Assembly: GCA_017480795.1 (NCBI GenBank)
Contig: JAFURY010000108.1
Coordinates: 1 to 52,338, forward strand
Reading direction: 5' to 3'
DNA: 52,338 nt
Source: Succinivibrionaceae bacterium
Lineage (GTDB): Bacteria; Pseudomonadota; Gammaproteobacteria; Enterobacterales; Succinivibrionaceae
In this document: piece after piece, positions 17,172 to 25,669 of the stretch
Layout of the letters: each line of letters opens with the position of its first letter
How positions within the stretch are numbered: the first letter of the stretch is position 1
Position numbers and translations under genes: made by a program
Notes under the pieces: generated by a model
Seen by the model: only the letters and a program-made list of their open reading frames with translations
Databases searched by the model: none
Told to the model about the DNA's origin: nothing

Positions 17172-19223
17172 ATGAACCGCATTTACAGACCTGAAACCAA
17201 AAGCGAGCTGGAAGAACTGGTGAAAAATCCCTTTATCAGCCTTGAAAACATCGACACCTCAATGATCACCGACATGAGCTGTCTGTTTTCTGACGCCCCT
17301 GATCGCAAGGACTTCCATGGCATAGAAAACTGGGACACCTCCAACGTGACGGACATGAGCAGGATGCTCGCAGGATGCGGATATTTCGAGGCGGAGGAGC
17401 TGAACTGGGACACATCCAAAGTCACCAGTATGGAAGCCATGTTCTACGAATGCGAACGCTTCAACGGCCGTATCGGACACTGGGACACCTCGAACGTCAC
17501 CGACATGAGTTCAATGTTCAACGAATGCCGCCAGTTCAACGACGACATCGGCGCCTGGAACACCTCCCGGGTGACAGACATGAGCAGAATGTTCGAGGAT
17601 GCCAGCGAATTCGACCAGAACATTGAAAACTGGGACGTGTCGCAGGTCACCACCATGTTCTGCATGTTCTCAGGGGCGCACAACTTCGATCAGGAACTGA
17701 ACGGATGGAACACATCCCGAACCCAGGACATGAGCAGAATGTTCGAGGAAGCCGTATCCTTCGACCGGAGGCTTGACGGCTGGGACACCTCCGGCGTGAA
17801 TAATATGAGTTCCATGTTCGAGAAAGCCTACAGGTTCAATCAGAACATCAGCAGCTGGAACACTTCCTCCGTCACCGACATGAGCGAAATGTTCGAAAGA
17901 GCCAGATCCTTCGATCAGCCCCTTGAAGACTGGGACACATCGAACGTCACCGACATGAGCTGCATGTTTCAGCACGCCACCTCCTTCAACCGCCCCCTTG
18001 GCCGCTGGAACACATCGAAGGCCAGAACCATGCACGGCATGTTCGAAGGAGCCTCAAAGTTCAATCAGGATCTGAAAGAATGGGACACCTCGCATGTCAC
18101 CGACATGAGCGACATGTTTTCAGACGCCTGCTGTTTCAATCAGGATCTTTCGGCCTGGAACGTTTCCCGCGTCACCGACATGAGCTGCATGTTCCAGAAT
18201 GCGCGAAGCTTCAACGGGAAACTGGACGGCTGGGACGTCTCTCACGTCGAAAAGATGAACAAAATGTTCGAAGGAGCCAGAAACTTCAGTCAGAGCCTTG
18301 AGGGCTGGAACACCTGCCGGGCGAACACCATGAGCCGGATGTTCTGCAACGCCGAAAGCTTCAACGGAAAACTTGAAGGATGGGACGTCTCCAACGTCAG
18401 AAACATGAGCGGCATGTTTCATGGCGCCAGCTCCTTCAACCAGCCCCTGGAGAAATGGAACACCTCCCTGGTGTCTAACATGAGCCACATGTTCGAGGAT
18501 GCGACGATCTTCAACCAGGAACTGGCATCCTGGAACGTCTCGGGCGTCGCCGACATGAGCGACATGTTCAACGGGACCGCAAGTTTCAACCGGGATCTTG
18601 AGGCCTGGGACGTTTCAGGCGTCGGCGACATGAACGGCATGTTCGCCAACACGGAGGCGTTCAACCGGCCTCTTGGCGGCTGGAACACGTCAAGGGTGTC
18701 CGACATGAGCAACATGTTCGCCGGGGCAAAGGCGTTCAATCAGCCGCTTGAGGGATGGAACACCTCAAGAGTCGCCGACATGAGCGGCATGTTCGATGAA
18801 GCGCAGGTTTTCAACCAGCCTCTGAACGGCTGGGACACCTCAAGAGTCGCGGACATGCACCGGATGTTCGCCAACACACCGGTCTTCAACCAGCCTCTTG
18901 ACTCCTGGAACACCTCAAGAGTCACCGACATGAGCGGCATGTTTCAGGGCGCCGCGGCCTTCAATCAGGACATTTCCGCCTGGAACACGGGACATGTCCG
19001 AGATTTCAGCGGAATGTTCCGCAAGGCTGAAAGCTTCAACCAGGATCTTGACCGCTGGGATCTGTCGGCCATGACCGACATGCAGGACATGTTCGAAGAA
19101 GCGTCCGCCATGAAGCTCGGCTTCACGCTGGCCAACGTGCTGGATGGCCGCCGCGCGAAACGGCAGACTCGGCAACAGCTGCGGAGCGGCTCGGATTCCT
19201 CCTGCCGGGAGGCGCGGCAATGA
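17172..19223 (+). CDS. DUF285/BspA-like solenoid repeat protein P3
   Basis: 683 residues, about 26 repeats. N-cap: YRPETKSELEELV, then LENIDTSMITDMSCLF, followed by a short insert (SDAPDRKDFHGIENW). AGGA before ATG supports the start. Unlike its paralogs it lacks the usual C-cap (ML-x-GA-x-SFS). After the last repeat (MFEEASAMKLG) it ends in a basic Arg/Gln/Ser-rich tail. Its stop overlaps the start of P4 as ATGA, the only such coupling in the array, so P3 and P4 are probably translated together. No signal peptide. The missing cap may reflect recombination at the P3-P4 junction. Confidence 0.88.
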   Translation: MNRIYRPETKSELEELVKNPFISLENIDTSMITDMSCLFSDAPDRKDFHGIENWDTSNVTDMSRMLAGCGYFEAEELNWDTSKVTSMEAMFYECERFNGRIGHWDTSNVTDMSSMFNECRQFNDDIGAWNTSRVTDMSRMFEDASEFDQNIENWDVSQVTTMFCMFSGAHNFDQELNGWNTSRTQDMSRMFEEAVSFDRRLDGWDTSGVNNMSSMFEKAYRFNQNISSWNTSSVTDMSEMFERARSFDQPLEDWDTSNVTDMSCMFQHATSFNRPLGRWNTSKARTMHGMFEGASKFNQDLKEWDTSHVTDMSDMFSDACCFNQDLSAWNVSRVTDMSCMFQNARSFNGKLDGWDVSHVEKMNKMFEGARNFSQSLEGWNTCRANTMSRMFCNAESFNGKLEGWDVSNVRNMSGMFHGASSFNQPLEKWNTSLVSNMSHMFEDATIFNQELASWNVSGVADMSDMFNGTASFNRDLEAWDVSGVGDMNGMFANTEAFNRPLGGWNTSRVSDMSNMFAGAKAFNQPLEGWNTSRVADMSGMFDEAQVFNQPLNGWDTSRVADMHRMFANTPVFNQPLDSWNTSRVTDMSGMFQGAAAFNQDISAWNTGHVRDFSGMFRKAESFNQDLDRWDLSAMTDMQDMFEEASAMKLGFTLANVLDGRRAKRQTRQQLRSGSDSSCREARQ

Positions 19224-20722
19224 AGCATCATCCTCAAACGAAAAACGAGCTGGCGAAGCTGGCGCAGAACGTTGCGGTAAGTCTCGGGGACATCGACACC
19301 TCGGCCGTCACCGACATGAGCGGCCTCTTCAAGAACGTCAGAAACCGCTCCGACTTTTCCGGCATTGAAGACTGGGACACCTCGGCCGTCACCGACATGT
19401 CCGAAATGTTCAGCCGATGCAGTCTCTTCAACGCCCCCATCGGCGCCTGGGACACCTCGGCCGTCACCAACATGACCAGCATGTTTTACGCGGCCAGAGC
19501 CTTCGACCAGGACATCGGCGGATGGGACGTCTCCCGGGTGAAAAAGATGAAAAGCATGTTCATGCGGGCCGAATCCTTCAACCGCAGCCTGGAAAACTGG
19601 GACACATCGAAGGTGGAGGACTTCAGTTCCATGTTTCAGTCCGCCTCCGCCTTCAACCAGCCCATAGGCCGCTGGAACACCTCATCCGCCCGCGCCATGA
19701 ACAGCATGTTCGAGCAGGCCGATTCCTTCAACCAGGATCTGGACGGATGGAACACCGCAAACGTCACGGACATGGGGAGCATGTTCAGTCAGGCCGCAGC
19801 CTTCAACCGGGACATATCCCGCTGGGACACCTCCAATGTCACCGACATGAGCAACATGTTCTTCTGCGCCCGCGCCTTCGATCAGAAGATCGGCATCTGG
19901 GATACCGGACATGTCACGGACATGAGCGGCATGTTCGAGTCGGCCCGAGCCTTCAATCAGGAGATCGGAGGCTGGGACACCTCCAGGGTCATCGACATGA
20001 ACGACATGTTCCGCCGGGCCGTTGCCTTCGACCGGGAGATAGGCGCCTGGGACACATCCCACGTCACCGACATGAACGGCATGTTCGAGTCGGCCCGGCG
20101 CTTCAATCAGGATATCGGCGGCTGGGACACCTCCCATGTCACCGACATGAGCTGCATGTTCAAGGGCGCAAGCTCCTTCAATCAGGACATCGGACGCTGG
20201 GACACCTCCCATGTCACCAGCATGCGCGGCATGTTCGAGTCGGCCCTAACCTTCAATCAGGACATCGGACGCTGGGACACGTCGCATGTGAACTGCATGA
20301 GAAACATGTTCAGGGAGGCAGCGGCCTTCAACCGGGATCTGTCGCGGTGGAACACCTCGGGGGTGATCGCAATGACCGAAATGTTCATGAACGCCACCAT
20401 GTTCAACGGAAGTCTGGAGGGCTGGGACACCGCCCGGGTCGCCAGCATGAGCTCCATGTTCGACGGGGCCGTCAGCTTCAACCGGAGCGTCGACACCTGG
20501 GACATGTCCAACGTTACGGATCTGGACCGGATGTTCAGAAACGCCGACAGTTTCAGCCAGAAACTGGAGGGGTGGAATCCGAGGCGGGCCCGGCGCATGA
20601 ACCAGATGCTGGCCGGCGCCGTATCCTTCGCCGGAAGCGCCGGGAGCATCAGCCGAATGGCCCGAAACAGCGGCTCCGAATGCGAAAGCATTCTCTCCGG
20701 CGCGACAAACGCAGGGATCTGA
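19220..20722 (+). CDS. DUF285/BspA-like solenoid repeat protein P4
   Basis: 500 residues, about 18 repeats, mostly of the DIGxWDTSxVTDM type. N-cap: HHPQTKNELAKLA, then [16 protein letters not shown], with a short insert (KNVRNRSDFSGIEDW). The C-cap is present (MNQMLAGAVSF, then ILSGATNAGI). The start overlaps the P3 stop (ATGA) with GGGAGG upstream. It is the last repeat gene before the MoxR-VWA module. No signal peptide, membrane segment or catalytic motif is seen, so a binding role is the most that can be inferred. Confidence 0.9.
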   Translation: MKHHPQTKNELAKLAQNVAVSLGDIDTSAVTDMSGLFKNVRNRSDFSGIEDWDTSAVTDMSEMFSRCSLFNAPIGAWDTSAVTNMTSMFYAARAFDQDIGGWDVSRVKKMKSMFMRAESFNRSLENWDTSKVEDFSSMFQSASAFNQPIGRWNTSSARAMNSMFEQADSFNQDLDGWNTANVTDMGSMFSQAAAFNRDISRWDTSNVTDMSNMFFCARAFDQKIGIWDTGHVTDMSGMFESARAFNQEIGGWDTSRVIDMNDMFRRAVAFDREIGAWDTSHVTDMNGMFESARRFNQDIGGWDTSHVTDMSCMFKGASSFNQDIGRWDTSHVTSMRGMFESALTFNQDIGRWDTSHVNCMRNMFREAAAFNRDLSRWNTSGVIAMTEMFMNATMFNGSLEGWDTARVASMSSMFDGAVSFNRSVDTWDMSNVTDLDRMFRNADSFSQKLEGWNPRRARRMNQMLAGAVSFAGSAGSISRMARNSGSECESILSGATNAGI

Positions 20723-21387
20723 AATCGCCGTATCGGAGCATGAAAGCCGCATGGGATTTTTAACTTTTTTAAGTTTTTAACTTTTTAAGTCTGTCGGAGG
20801 CCAGAAGTCGAATTGAACCGGCTTCGGGTTCGGCCCCTTCTGAGAACGGGCGAATTCCGGCGAGTGTTTCAATCGGGGGCATTCAGACCGGAATGTTCAA
20901 TCAGACGCATTCCGACGGAAGCAATTCGGTCGACCCGGAAACCCGCCGCCGCCCTGAACTTAAGAGGCCGGCGCCGACGAGATAACGGAAACTCAGCAAA
21001 GGCGAGCCGGAGGCGAAGCGGCAACGCCGGCTCGAGGAACAAAAAAAGGAAGTAAAAAGAAAGGAGGAAGAAAGAAAGACGAAAGAAAGCAGGAGTGCAA
21101 AGGCGGCAGCAGCGCCGCGACGCGGTCGGGCGCCGGTTTCCTCCGACAGCCCGCAAGACTGAAACTTTAATGACAATCCGGGACAGCCATCGGAAACCTG
21201 ACCAAAAAAAATCAGCAATGACACGAGATTCAGATGCAGGGTTTGTCATTCAACAAAGAACCTCAAAAAATTTATAACTAATAAGGTCATTATTTTTCAT
21301 AAAATAAAAATATTATGCACATAACAAAGGTTATTTATTATTTTGTGACGCAATGCAAATATTTTTAAGTTTTTACGACAGTTGCTA
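20723..21387. other. Intergenic region between P4 and the MoxR-VWA module
   Basis: About 660 bp with no convincing gene. Just after P4 there is a T-rich direct repeat (about 20757-20790, TTTTAAC then TTTTT-AAG twice). The middle is GC-rich, and 21230-21387 is strongly AT-rich, leading into a promoter. Confidence 0.5.
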
Positions 21388-21415
21388 TTGACATTTTACG
21401 GATTTTGTGTAAAAT
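21388..21415 (+). promoter_or_regulatory. Sigma70-type promoter of the MoxR-VWA module
   Basis: TTGACA (21388-21393) and TAAAAT (21410-21415) are separated by 16 bases, preceded by an AT-rich upstream stretch. Between it and the first gene lies a small hairpin, AGAGCG (21432-21437) with CGCTCT (21450-21455). Confidence 0.75.
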
Positions 21416-21473
21416 GAATACCATAGAATGAAGAGCGGGAAACATCACACGCTCTCACGGAGAAGGCAAAATC

Positions 21474-21935
21474 ATGGAAACATCAGAAATCCGCGGAGTC
21501 CTGGAGGCTGCCGCCAACAGCATCCTGAGCCGCGACCGCGCGCATGCGGACGACAGAATTGTCCTGAGCACCATCTACGACCGCTGGATAGATGCCGATC
21601 TTTCAGACGCCGGCGCAGTGATCCGCAGTTCGAAGTACCGGGCCCAGATCAGCGGCCCCGCCTCAGAGAACATGGAACAGAGAATCGTTTTCACCGTTTT
21701 TGTGAACGGACACAAAAAGGTTGCGGAATTTGAGGCACGCAAGGTTTCAAAGGAATATAATACAACGGATAATTTCTCAGTCAGAAGCATCGAGGTCGTG
21801 CTGCTGAGACCCGAGGTCACCAGCGGGGCCGAACTGCAGAAAGCCATCGGCCGGCTCTTCGGCGCCGACGCCGACTGCAGGATCCTGGACGTCAGGAAGG
21901 AAAAGCCCGCCGTGTGCGTCTGGGGATGGCTCTGA
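21474..21935 (+). CDS. Hypothetical module protein A (153 aa)
   Basis: I do not recognise this family. It is soluble, with no signal peptide or membrane segment. The first half is helical in appearance (VLEAAANSILSRDRAHADD). The second half has alternating hydrophobic strands (QRIVFTVFVNG, VRSIEVVLLRPEV), suggesting an alpha/beta or all-beta C-terminal domain. It looks related to the next gene: both have a strand like IVFTVFVN/MVLTVLIN, then VRSIEVVLLRPEVTSGAELQK against VSSVRVVLLKPWLVDGTGLKR, at similar distances. A good Shine-Dalgarno sequence (GGAGAAGG) precedes the ATG. It is the first gene after the promoter at 21388 and heads the four-gene module, so an adaptor or regulator of the MoxR-VWA pair is a reasonable guess. 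Confidence 0.75.
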   Translation: METSEIRGVLEAAANSILSRDRAHADDRIVLSTIYDRWIDADLSDAGAVIRSSKYRAQISGPASENMEQRIVFTVFVNGHKKVAEFEARKVSKEYNTTDNFSVRSIEVVLLRPEVTSGAELQKAIGRLFGADADCRILDVRKEKPAVCVWGWL

Positions 21936-21959
21936 CAGAAGGTCAGAGCCGGGCGAAAG

Positions 21960-21994
21960 TCCGACGTCGCCGGATACCTTCCGCGCCCGTCGGA
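21960..21994 (+). promoter_or_regulatory. Leader stem-loop before module protein B
   Basis: TCCGACG (21960-21966) pairs perfectly with CGTCGGA (21988-21994), loop 21 bases, in the 96-bp gap between the two small module genes. Confidence 0.45.
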
Positions 21995-22031
21995 ACATGA
22001 GAATCAGGGTAGTATTTTTGAGGACAAGACT

Positions 22032-22475
22032 ATGACCAACGAAAAAATGAAGGCATCCACGCTCAAGGAAGTGTTCGAGGCGGTAATAGGCCACACCGAG
22101 ATCGCAGATCCGGATTACGCCGACAAAAGGCTTGCTTTCGGAGTCGCCTACGAGAATCTCCAGGACGACGAACGTTCCGGCAACACCATGAGCAAGTATT
22201 TCGTCGAACTGCTGGACAAGGACCCCGAAGCGCCCCTTCCGGAACCCGGGCACCGGCAGATGGTTCTAACCGTGCTCATCAACCACGACGGCGATATGGT
22301 TCAGGGAGACGAGGATAAGGACGCTGTGGTTAGCAGCGTGAGAGTCGTGCTGCTGAAGCCATGGCTTGTGGACGGCACGGGACTGAAAAGAAAGGTTCAG
22401 ATCTTCAGCACAAGCTGCGATTACGAATTCGAACTCATCGAGCTTGAGGTCCAGAAGCCCGAGAAATCGGCATAA
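22032..22475 (+). CDS. Hypothetical module protein B (147 aa), probable paralog of A
   Basis: Unrecognised soluble acidic protein. Its second half (MVLTVLINHDGD, VSSVRVVLLKP, GTGLKRKVQIF, ELIELEVQKPE) parallels that of the preceding gene, which suggests an old tandem duplication. The N-terminal half is helical (MKASTLKEVFEAVIGHTEIADPDY). GAGGA eight bases before ATG supports the start; an internal Met at codon 6 is possible. It lies between protein A and the MoxR ATPase on the same strand, so it probably works with them. Confidence 0.75.
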   Translation: MTNEKMKASTLKEVFEAVIGHTEIADPDYADKRLAFGVAYENLQDDERSGNTMSKYFVELLDKDPEAPLPEPGHRQMVLTVLINHDGDMVQGDEDKDAVVSSVRVVLLKPWLVDGTGLKRKVQIFSTSCDYEFELIELEVQKPEKSA

Positions 22476-22636
22476 TCCGCCTCATGCGGGCGCATGCGAT
22501 CCCCGCGCCGCCCGCAAAGCGGCTTTCAGTCTCAAACAGGTTTTCCGCCGGCGAAAATCTGCGGAGCCCCAGGCCCGCCCGGTCCGGCAAAGCGTTTGTT
22601 CTGTTTTTGTTTGTTTTCAACTGGAGAAAAAAAATT

Positions 22637-23710
22637 ATGACAGCACTTGAATTTTCAAAGATGAACCTCGATGAAGTGAAGAAAAGCGTAAAGCTCTGCA
22701 TGGAACTTCAGCTCACCGCCTTCATTCAGGGTTCTCCCGGCCTTGGCAAGTCCGCCCTGGTAAGAGATATCGCCGAGGAAAAGAATCTCAAGCTCATCGA
22801 TATCCGCCTGAGCCAGTGCGATCTCACCGATCTCAACGGCCTGCCAAAGACCGACGGCAAAAAGGCCACCTTCCTGCCTTTCGACACCTTCCCGCTGGAG
22901 GACGATCCTCTGCCCGAGGGCAAGGACGGCTGGCTGATCTTCCTGGACGAGCTCAACGCCGCTCCGCGCTCCCTGCAGTGCGCCGCCTACAAGCTCATCC
23001 TTGACCGGATGGTGGGAGGACACTACCTCAACCCGAAGGTTTCCATCGTGGCGGCCGGCAACCTCATCACGGACAACGCGGTGGTGAACCGCATGTCCAC
23101 CGCCCTGCGCAGCCGCATGATCAACCTGCGTCTCGAACCGGATCTGGACATCTGGCTGCAGTGGGCCCTGGCCAACGGCATCAACCCGAACATCATGGCC
23201 TACGTGAAGTACAAGCCGAACTACCTGTTCAACTTCGATCCGAAGAAGGACAGCGAGACCTACGCCTGCCCTAGAACCTGGGAAATGCTGAGCAAGCTCA
23301 TGACCAGGATCAAGCTTTCGGATCTGGAAGTCTACAAGGGTCTCATCATGGGCACCATCGGAAGCATCGGCGCCGAGTTCATCAGCTACTGCCGCTACGC
23401 GCTGTCGCTGCCGAACGTGGACGAAGTGGCCGCCGGAAAAATTGTTCCGCCAAAGAACCAGGATGCAGGCGTAAGCTGGATGGTGCTCTTCCACCTGCTG
23501 CAGTACGTGCCTAAAACCGCCGGGGAAAAGGAGCTCAACAACATCTTCAAGTACATCGACCTGATGGGCAAGGAGTACACGGCCATGGCCATCAAGATGC
23601 TGATGGACGCGCCTGATACGAGAAAACTGGTGCTGGGTCTTGACTGCGTCCACGAGAACCTGAAGTCCTTCGAAAGCAACGGCATGGACAAGGACAAGAA
23701 AAAGAAGTAA
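22637..23710 (+). CDS. MoxR-type AAA+ ATPase
   Basis: 357 residues. Walker A is GSPGLGKSAL (about residues 32-41), Walker B LIFLDELNAA (Asp104-Glu105), and the sensor-1 region VAAGNLITDN (Asn142), with a likely arginine-finger area RMSTALRSRM after it. This is the layout of MoxR/AAA_5 ATPases, which form hexamers and act with VWA-domain partners to remodel or activate target proteins (as in RavA-ViaA, NorQ-NorD, CbbQ-CbbO). ATG 22637 follows GGAG with an A-rich spacer; the frame is open further upstream, but that part is not protein-like. It is followed by a VWA/peptidase protein gene, the usual partner. The C-terminus is a Lys-rich tail. Confidence 0.9.
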   Translation: MTALEFSKMNLDEVKKSVKLCMELQLTAFIQGSPGLGKSALVRDIAEEKNLKLIDIRLSQCDLTDLNGLPKTDGKKATFLPFDTFPLEDDPLPEGKDGWLIFLDELNAAPRSLQCAAYKLILDRMVGGHYLNPKVSIVAAGNLITDNAVVNRMSTALRSRMINLRLEPDLDIWLQWALANGINPNIMAYVKYKPNYLFNFDPKKDSETYACPRTWEMLSKLMTRIKLSDLEVYKGLIMGTIGSIGAEFISYCRYALSLPNVDEVAAGKIVPPKNQDAGVSWMVLFHLLQYVPKTAGEKELNNIFKYIDLMGKEYTAMAIKMLMDAPDTRKLVLGLDCVHENLKSFESNGMDKDKKKK

Positions 23711-23712
23711 CC

Positions 23713-23792
23713 CCCCGCAGGCGGGCGCATCGCCATGCCATGCCGGCCCGAGGCTGCGCCGAAACGCCGGCACGCTTCGGAGGCCTGCGGGG
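23713..23792 (+). promoter_or_regulatory. Long inverted repeat between the MoxR and VWA genes
   Basis: CCCCGCAGGC (23713-23722) is perfectly complementary to GCCTGCGGGG (23783-23792) across 60 bases. It begins two bases after the MoxR stop codon. Possible attenuator or mRNA processing structure. Confidence 0.5.
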
Positions 23793-23829
23793 CGAAATTT
23801 CCTGCATGAACCCGACGCGCCAGATCACG

Positions 23830-23865
23830 GGATCCGGCGGCGGCCGGCAAACCGGCGCCGGATCC
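23830..23865 (+). promoter_or_regulatory. Nested leader hairpin before the VWA/peptidase gene
   Basis: An outer arm GGATCCGGC (23830-23838) with GCCGGATCC (23857-23865) encloses an inner arm GCCGG (23843-23847) with CCGGC (23852-23856). It lies 28 bases before the start codon, just upstream of the Shine-Dalgarno sequence. Confidence 0.55.
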
Positions 23866-23893
23866 ATTCAGCAAAACCACGGAGAACAAAATC

Positions 23894-25207
23894 ATGACAG
23901 AAGCAACAGATCACGACCAGAACGTTCAGGACGCAAAAGACGCAGGCGCTCCCGATGCCCGCAGCGCAGATGCGCCAGATGCGAAGGACGGCGCGGAAAA
24001 CGCGGAAGCCGAAAAAAAACCGGTGGATACGGAGGCTCTTCTTCAGAAACTGTCCATCGCCAAGACCGAGCTCCTGAACCGGGATCCGTTTCTCGGCTCT
24101 CTGCTGGTGAGTCTCAGAGTTGAAAAAAGCGATGATCCCTCCCTCACAACCATGTGCACCAACGGCAAACTCATCCAGTACAACGACGACTTCGCCGACA
24201 GACTCGGCATGGACGAACTGGTGGGCGTGCTGGCCCACGAGGTTATGCACGTTGCTCTGCTGCACGTGTACCGGGCAAGAAAAACCAACGCCTATCCGAC
24301 GATCTGGAACATCGCCGCGGATTACGTGGTGAACCGGACTCTGACCAAGCTCGGGTTCACGCTGCCCGAGGGCGGTCTGGTCTGTCCTGCCGACATGCAG
24401 CACCTTCCTACCGAAATCATTTACAAGGAGCTGGAGGAAAAGGCCGAAAAGATTCCCGTTTTCCTGCCTTCCATGCAGGATCTGAAGTCTCCGCCAGACG
24501 ACGACGTGAATGGAGGCGGAGGCGATCCGGATTCCGATATTCTCAGCAAGATCCAGGGCGCCATCTTCTGCTCCCGGGGCCGATCCTACGCTCTGTCCGC
24601 CTGCAGCGAAATCGAGCGGTCCATAGACGAGCTGGTGCGGCCGGCTCTGGACTGGAAAACCCTGCTGAGAAACTTCTGCACCGATTTCAAGCTGGACGAC
24701 TATTCCTGGAAGCTGCCAAGCCGCCGGGGACTGGACAGCGGCTACTATCTGCCGGCGCTGTGCGAGGAGGGAGATCCGTATCTCAGGGAATCAAGAGTGT
24801 ACATGGACGTTTCCGGCTCCATCTCCGATCCTGAAATGAGCGGTTTCCTTTCAGAGATCTCCTATCTCTTCGAAGACATGGGCATGGAAAAGCTTACTCT
24901 GCAGTCCTTCAGCATCGGCCTCACCTCGAAGATGGAATATGACGAATACAGCAAGGACGACATCATCAAATACCATCCGGAATCCAGAGGCGGCACCGAA
25001 ATCGAAAGCGTGGTAAAGGATATCCATGACAATCCGGCCCTGCTGAACATCATCTTCACGGACGGCTACTTTGATGAAAGCCCGCTGAAGGATCTCAACC
25101 AGAAAAACGTGTTCTGGGTGGTTTATGGCAACAGGGACTTCGTTGACATAATGCCCAACGCGGCGGTTTACGATCCGAAGGCCGAGGCTCTGTCGAAAAA
25201 CGTCTGA
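23894..25207 (+). CDS. Metallopeptidase-like plus VWA domain protein (DUF2201-like), MoxR partner
   Basis: 437 residues. An acidic, Ala/Asp-rich N-terminus (1-45) is followed by a metallopeptidase-like domain with HEVMH (His115, Glu116, His119) and, 24 residues on, IAADYVVN (Asp143), the arrangement of the DUF2201 putative peptidase family. A Gly/Asp-rich linker (about 200-215) leads to a VWA-like domain with an intact MIDAS: DVSGS (Asp305, Ser307, Ser309), GGT (Thr368) and TDG (Asp390). Such proteins pair with MoxR ATPases; here the ATPase gene is directly upstream. Whether the peptidase site is active is unproved, although the zinc ligands look complete. It could cleave or remodel the repeat proteins or their ligand (inference). 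GGAG lies about ten bases before the ATG. Confidence 0.88.
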   Translation: MTEATDHDQNVQDAKDAGAPDARSADAPDAKDGAENAEAEKKPVDTEALLQKLSIAKTELLNRDPFLGSLLVSLRVEKSDDPSLTTMCTNGKLIQYNDDFADRLGMDELVGVLAHEVMHVALLHVYRARKTNAYPTIWNIAADYVVNRTLTKLGFTLPEGGLVCPADMQHLPTEIIYKELEEKAEKIPVFLPSMQDLKSPPDDDVNGGGGDPDSDILSKIQGAIFCSRGRSYALSACSEIERSIDELVRPALDWKTLLRNFCTDFKLDDYSWKLPSRRGLDSGYYLPALCEEGDPYLRESRVYMDVSGSISDPEMSGFLSEISYLFEDMGMEKLTLQSFSIGLTSKMEYDEYSKDDIIKYHPESRGGTEIESVVKDIHDNPALLNIIFTDGYFDESPLKDLNQKNVFWVVYGNRDFVDIMPNAAVYDPKAEALSKNV

Positions 25208-25669
25208 AGCCCGTGGCCGCCCCGGCCGGAGGGACGGTCGCGAGATCACGGGCAGGATGGCGGCAAACATCCTGCCTGCCCGGCGGCGGACGGCAATCCG
25301 CCAGAAATGAAAGCGAAACGGACGGAAGCCCGCCCGGACTGAAGAGCGCCTTGCGGGGAAGAAAAATGTCACTGCCTGTTCACATCCCAAACAAGAGATC
25401 CGCCGCCTCAGCAAAAGGTTGCGTTTCCCCTCAGCCCACAGGGCGATCGTCCCTCAGATGCGCCCGTGATGTCCCGTCAGCGGTTTCAGATCAGCAATCT
25501 CCATTTGCGTCTCCAAACTCCATCCGGGGTCCCACGGAACATGCCGGATCAAGATCCGGCTCGGGCGGCGCAGGCCGGCGCCAGGAAGAGATTGCGGAAG
25601 CGGCCGGACTCTCATCCTGCAAAAATGCCTGGGGCGTCATGCCCCCAAAAAATACGAAAAGGATTCGCC
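25208..25669. other. Leader/intergenic region upstream of P5
   Basis: About 460 bp, GC-rich, without a credible gene. Holds the hairpin at 25251-25276. Upstream reading frames in phase with P5 have no similarity to the paralog N-caps. Confidence 0.5.
25251..25276 (+). terminator. Stem-loop after the VWA gene (terminator-like, no T tail)
   Basis: GGCAGGATG (25251-25259) pairs perfectly with CATCCTGCC (25268-25276), loop of eight bases, 43 bases after the VWA stop codon. There is no following T run, so it may be a Rho-dependent or processing structure rather than an intrinsic terminator. Confidence 0.4.

Noticed and set aside
20757..20790. Intrinsic terminator after P4 in the T-rich direct repeat
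   Set aside because: It is AT-only with no GC-rich stem before the T run, so I do not call it a terminator.
22655..23773. 372-codon minus-strand frame opposite the MoxR gene
   Set aside because: The sense strand encodes an ATPase with all motifs intact; the antisense frame is a shadow.
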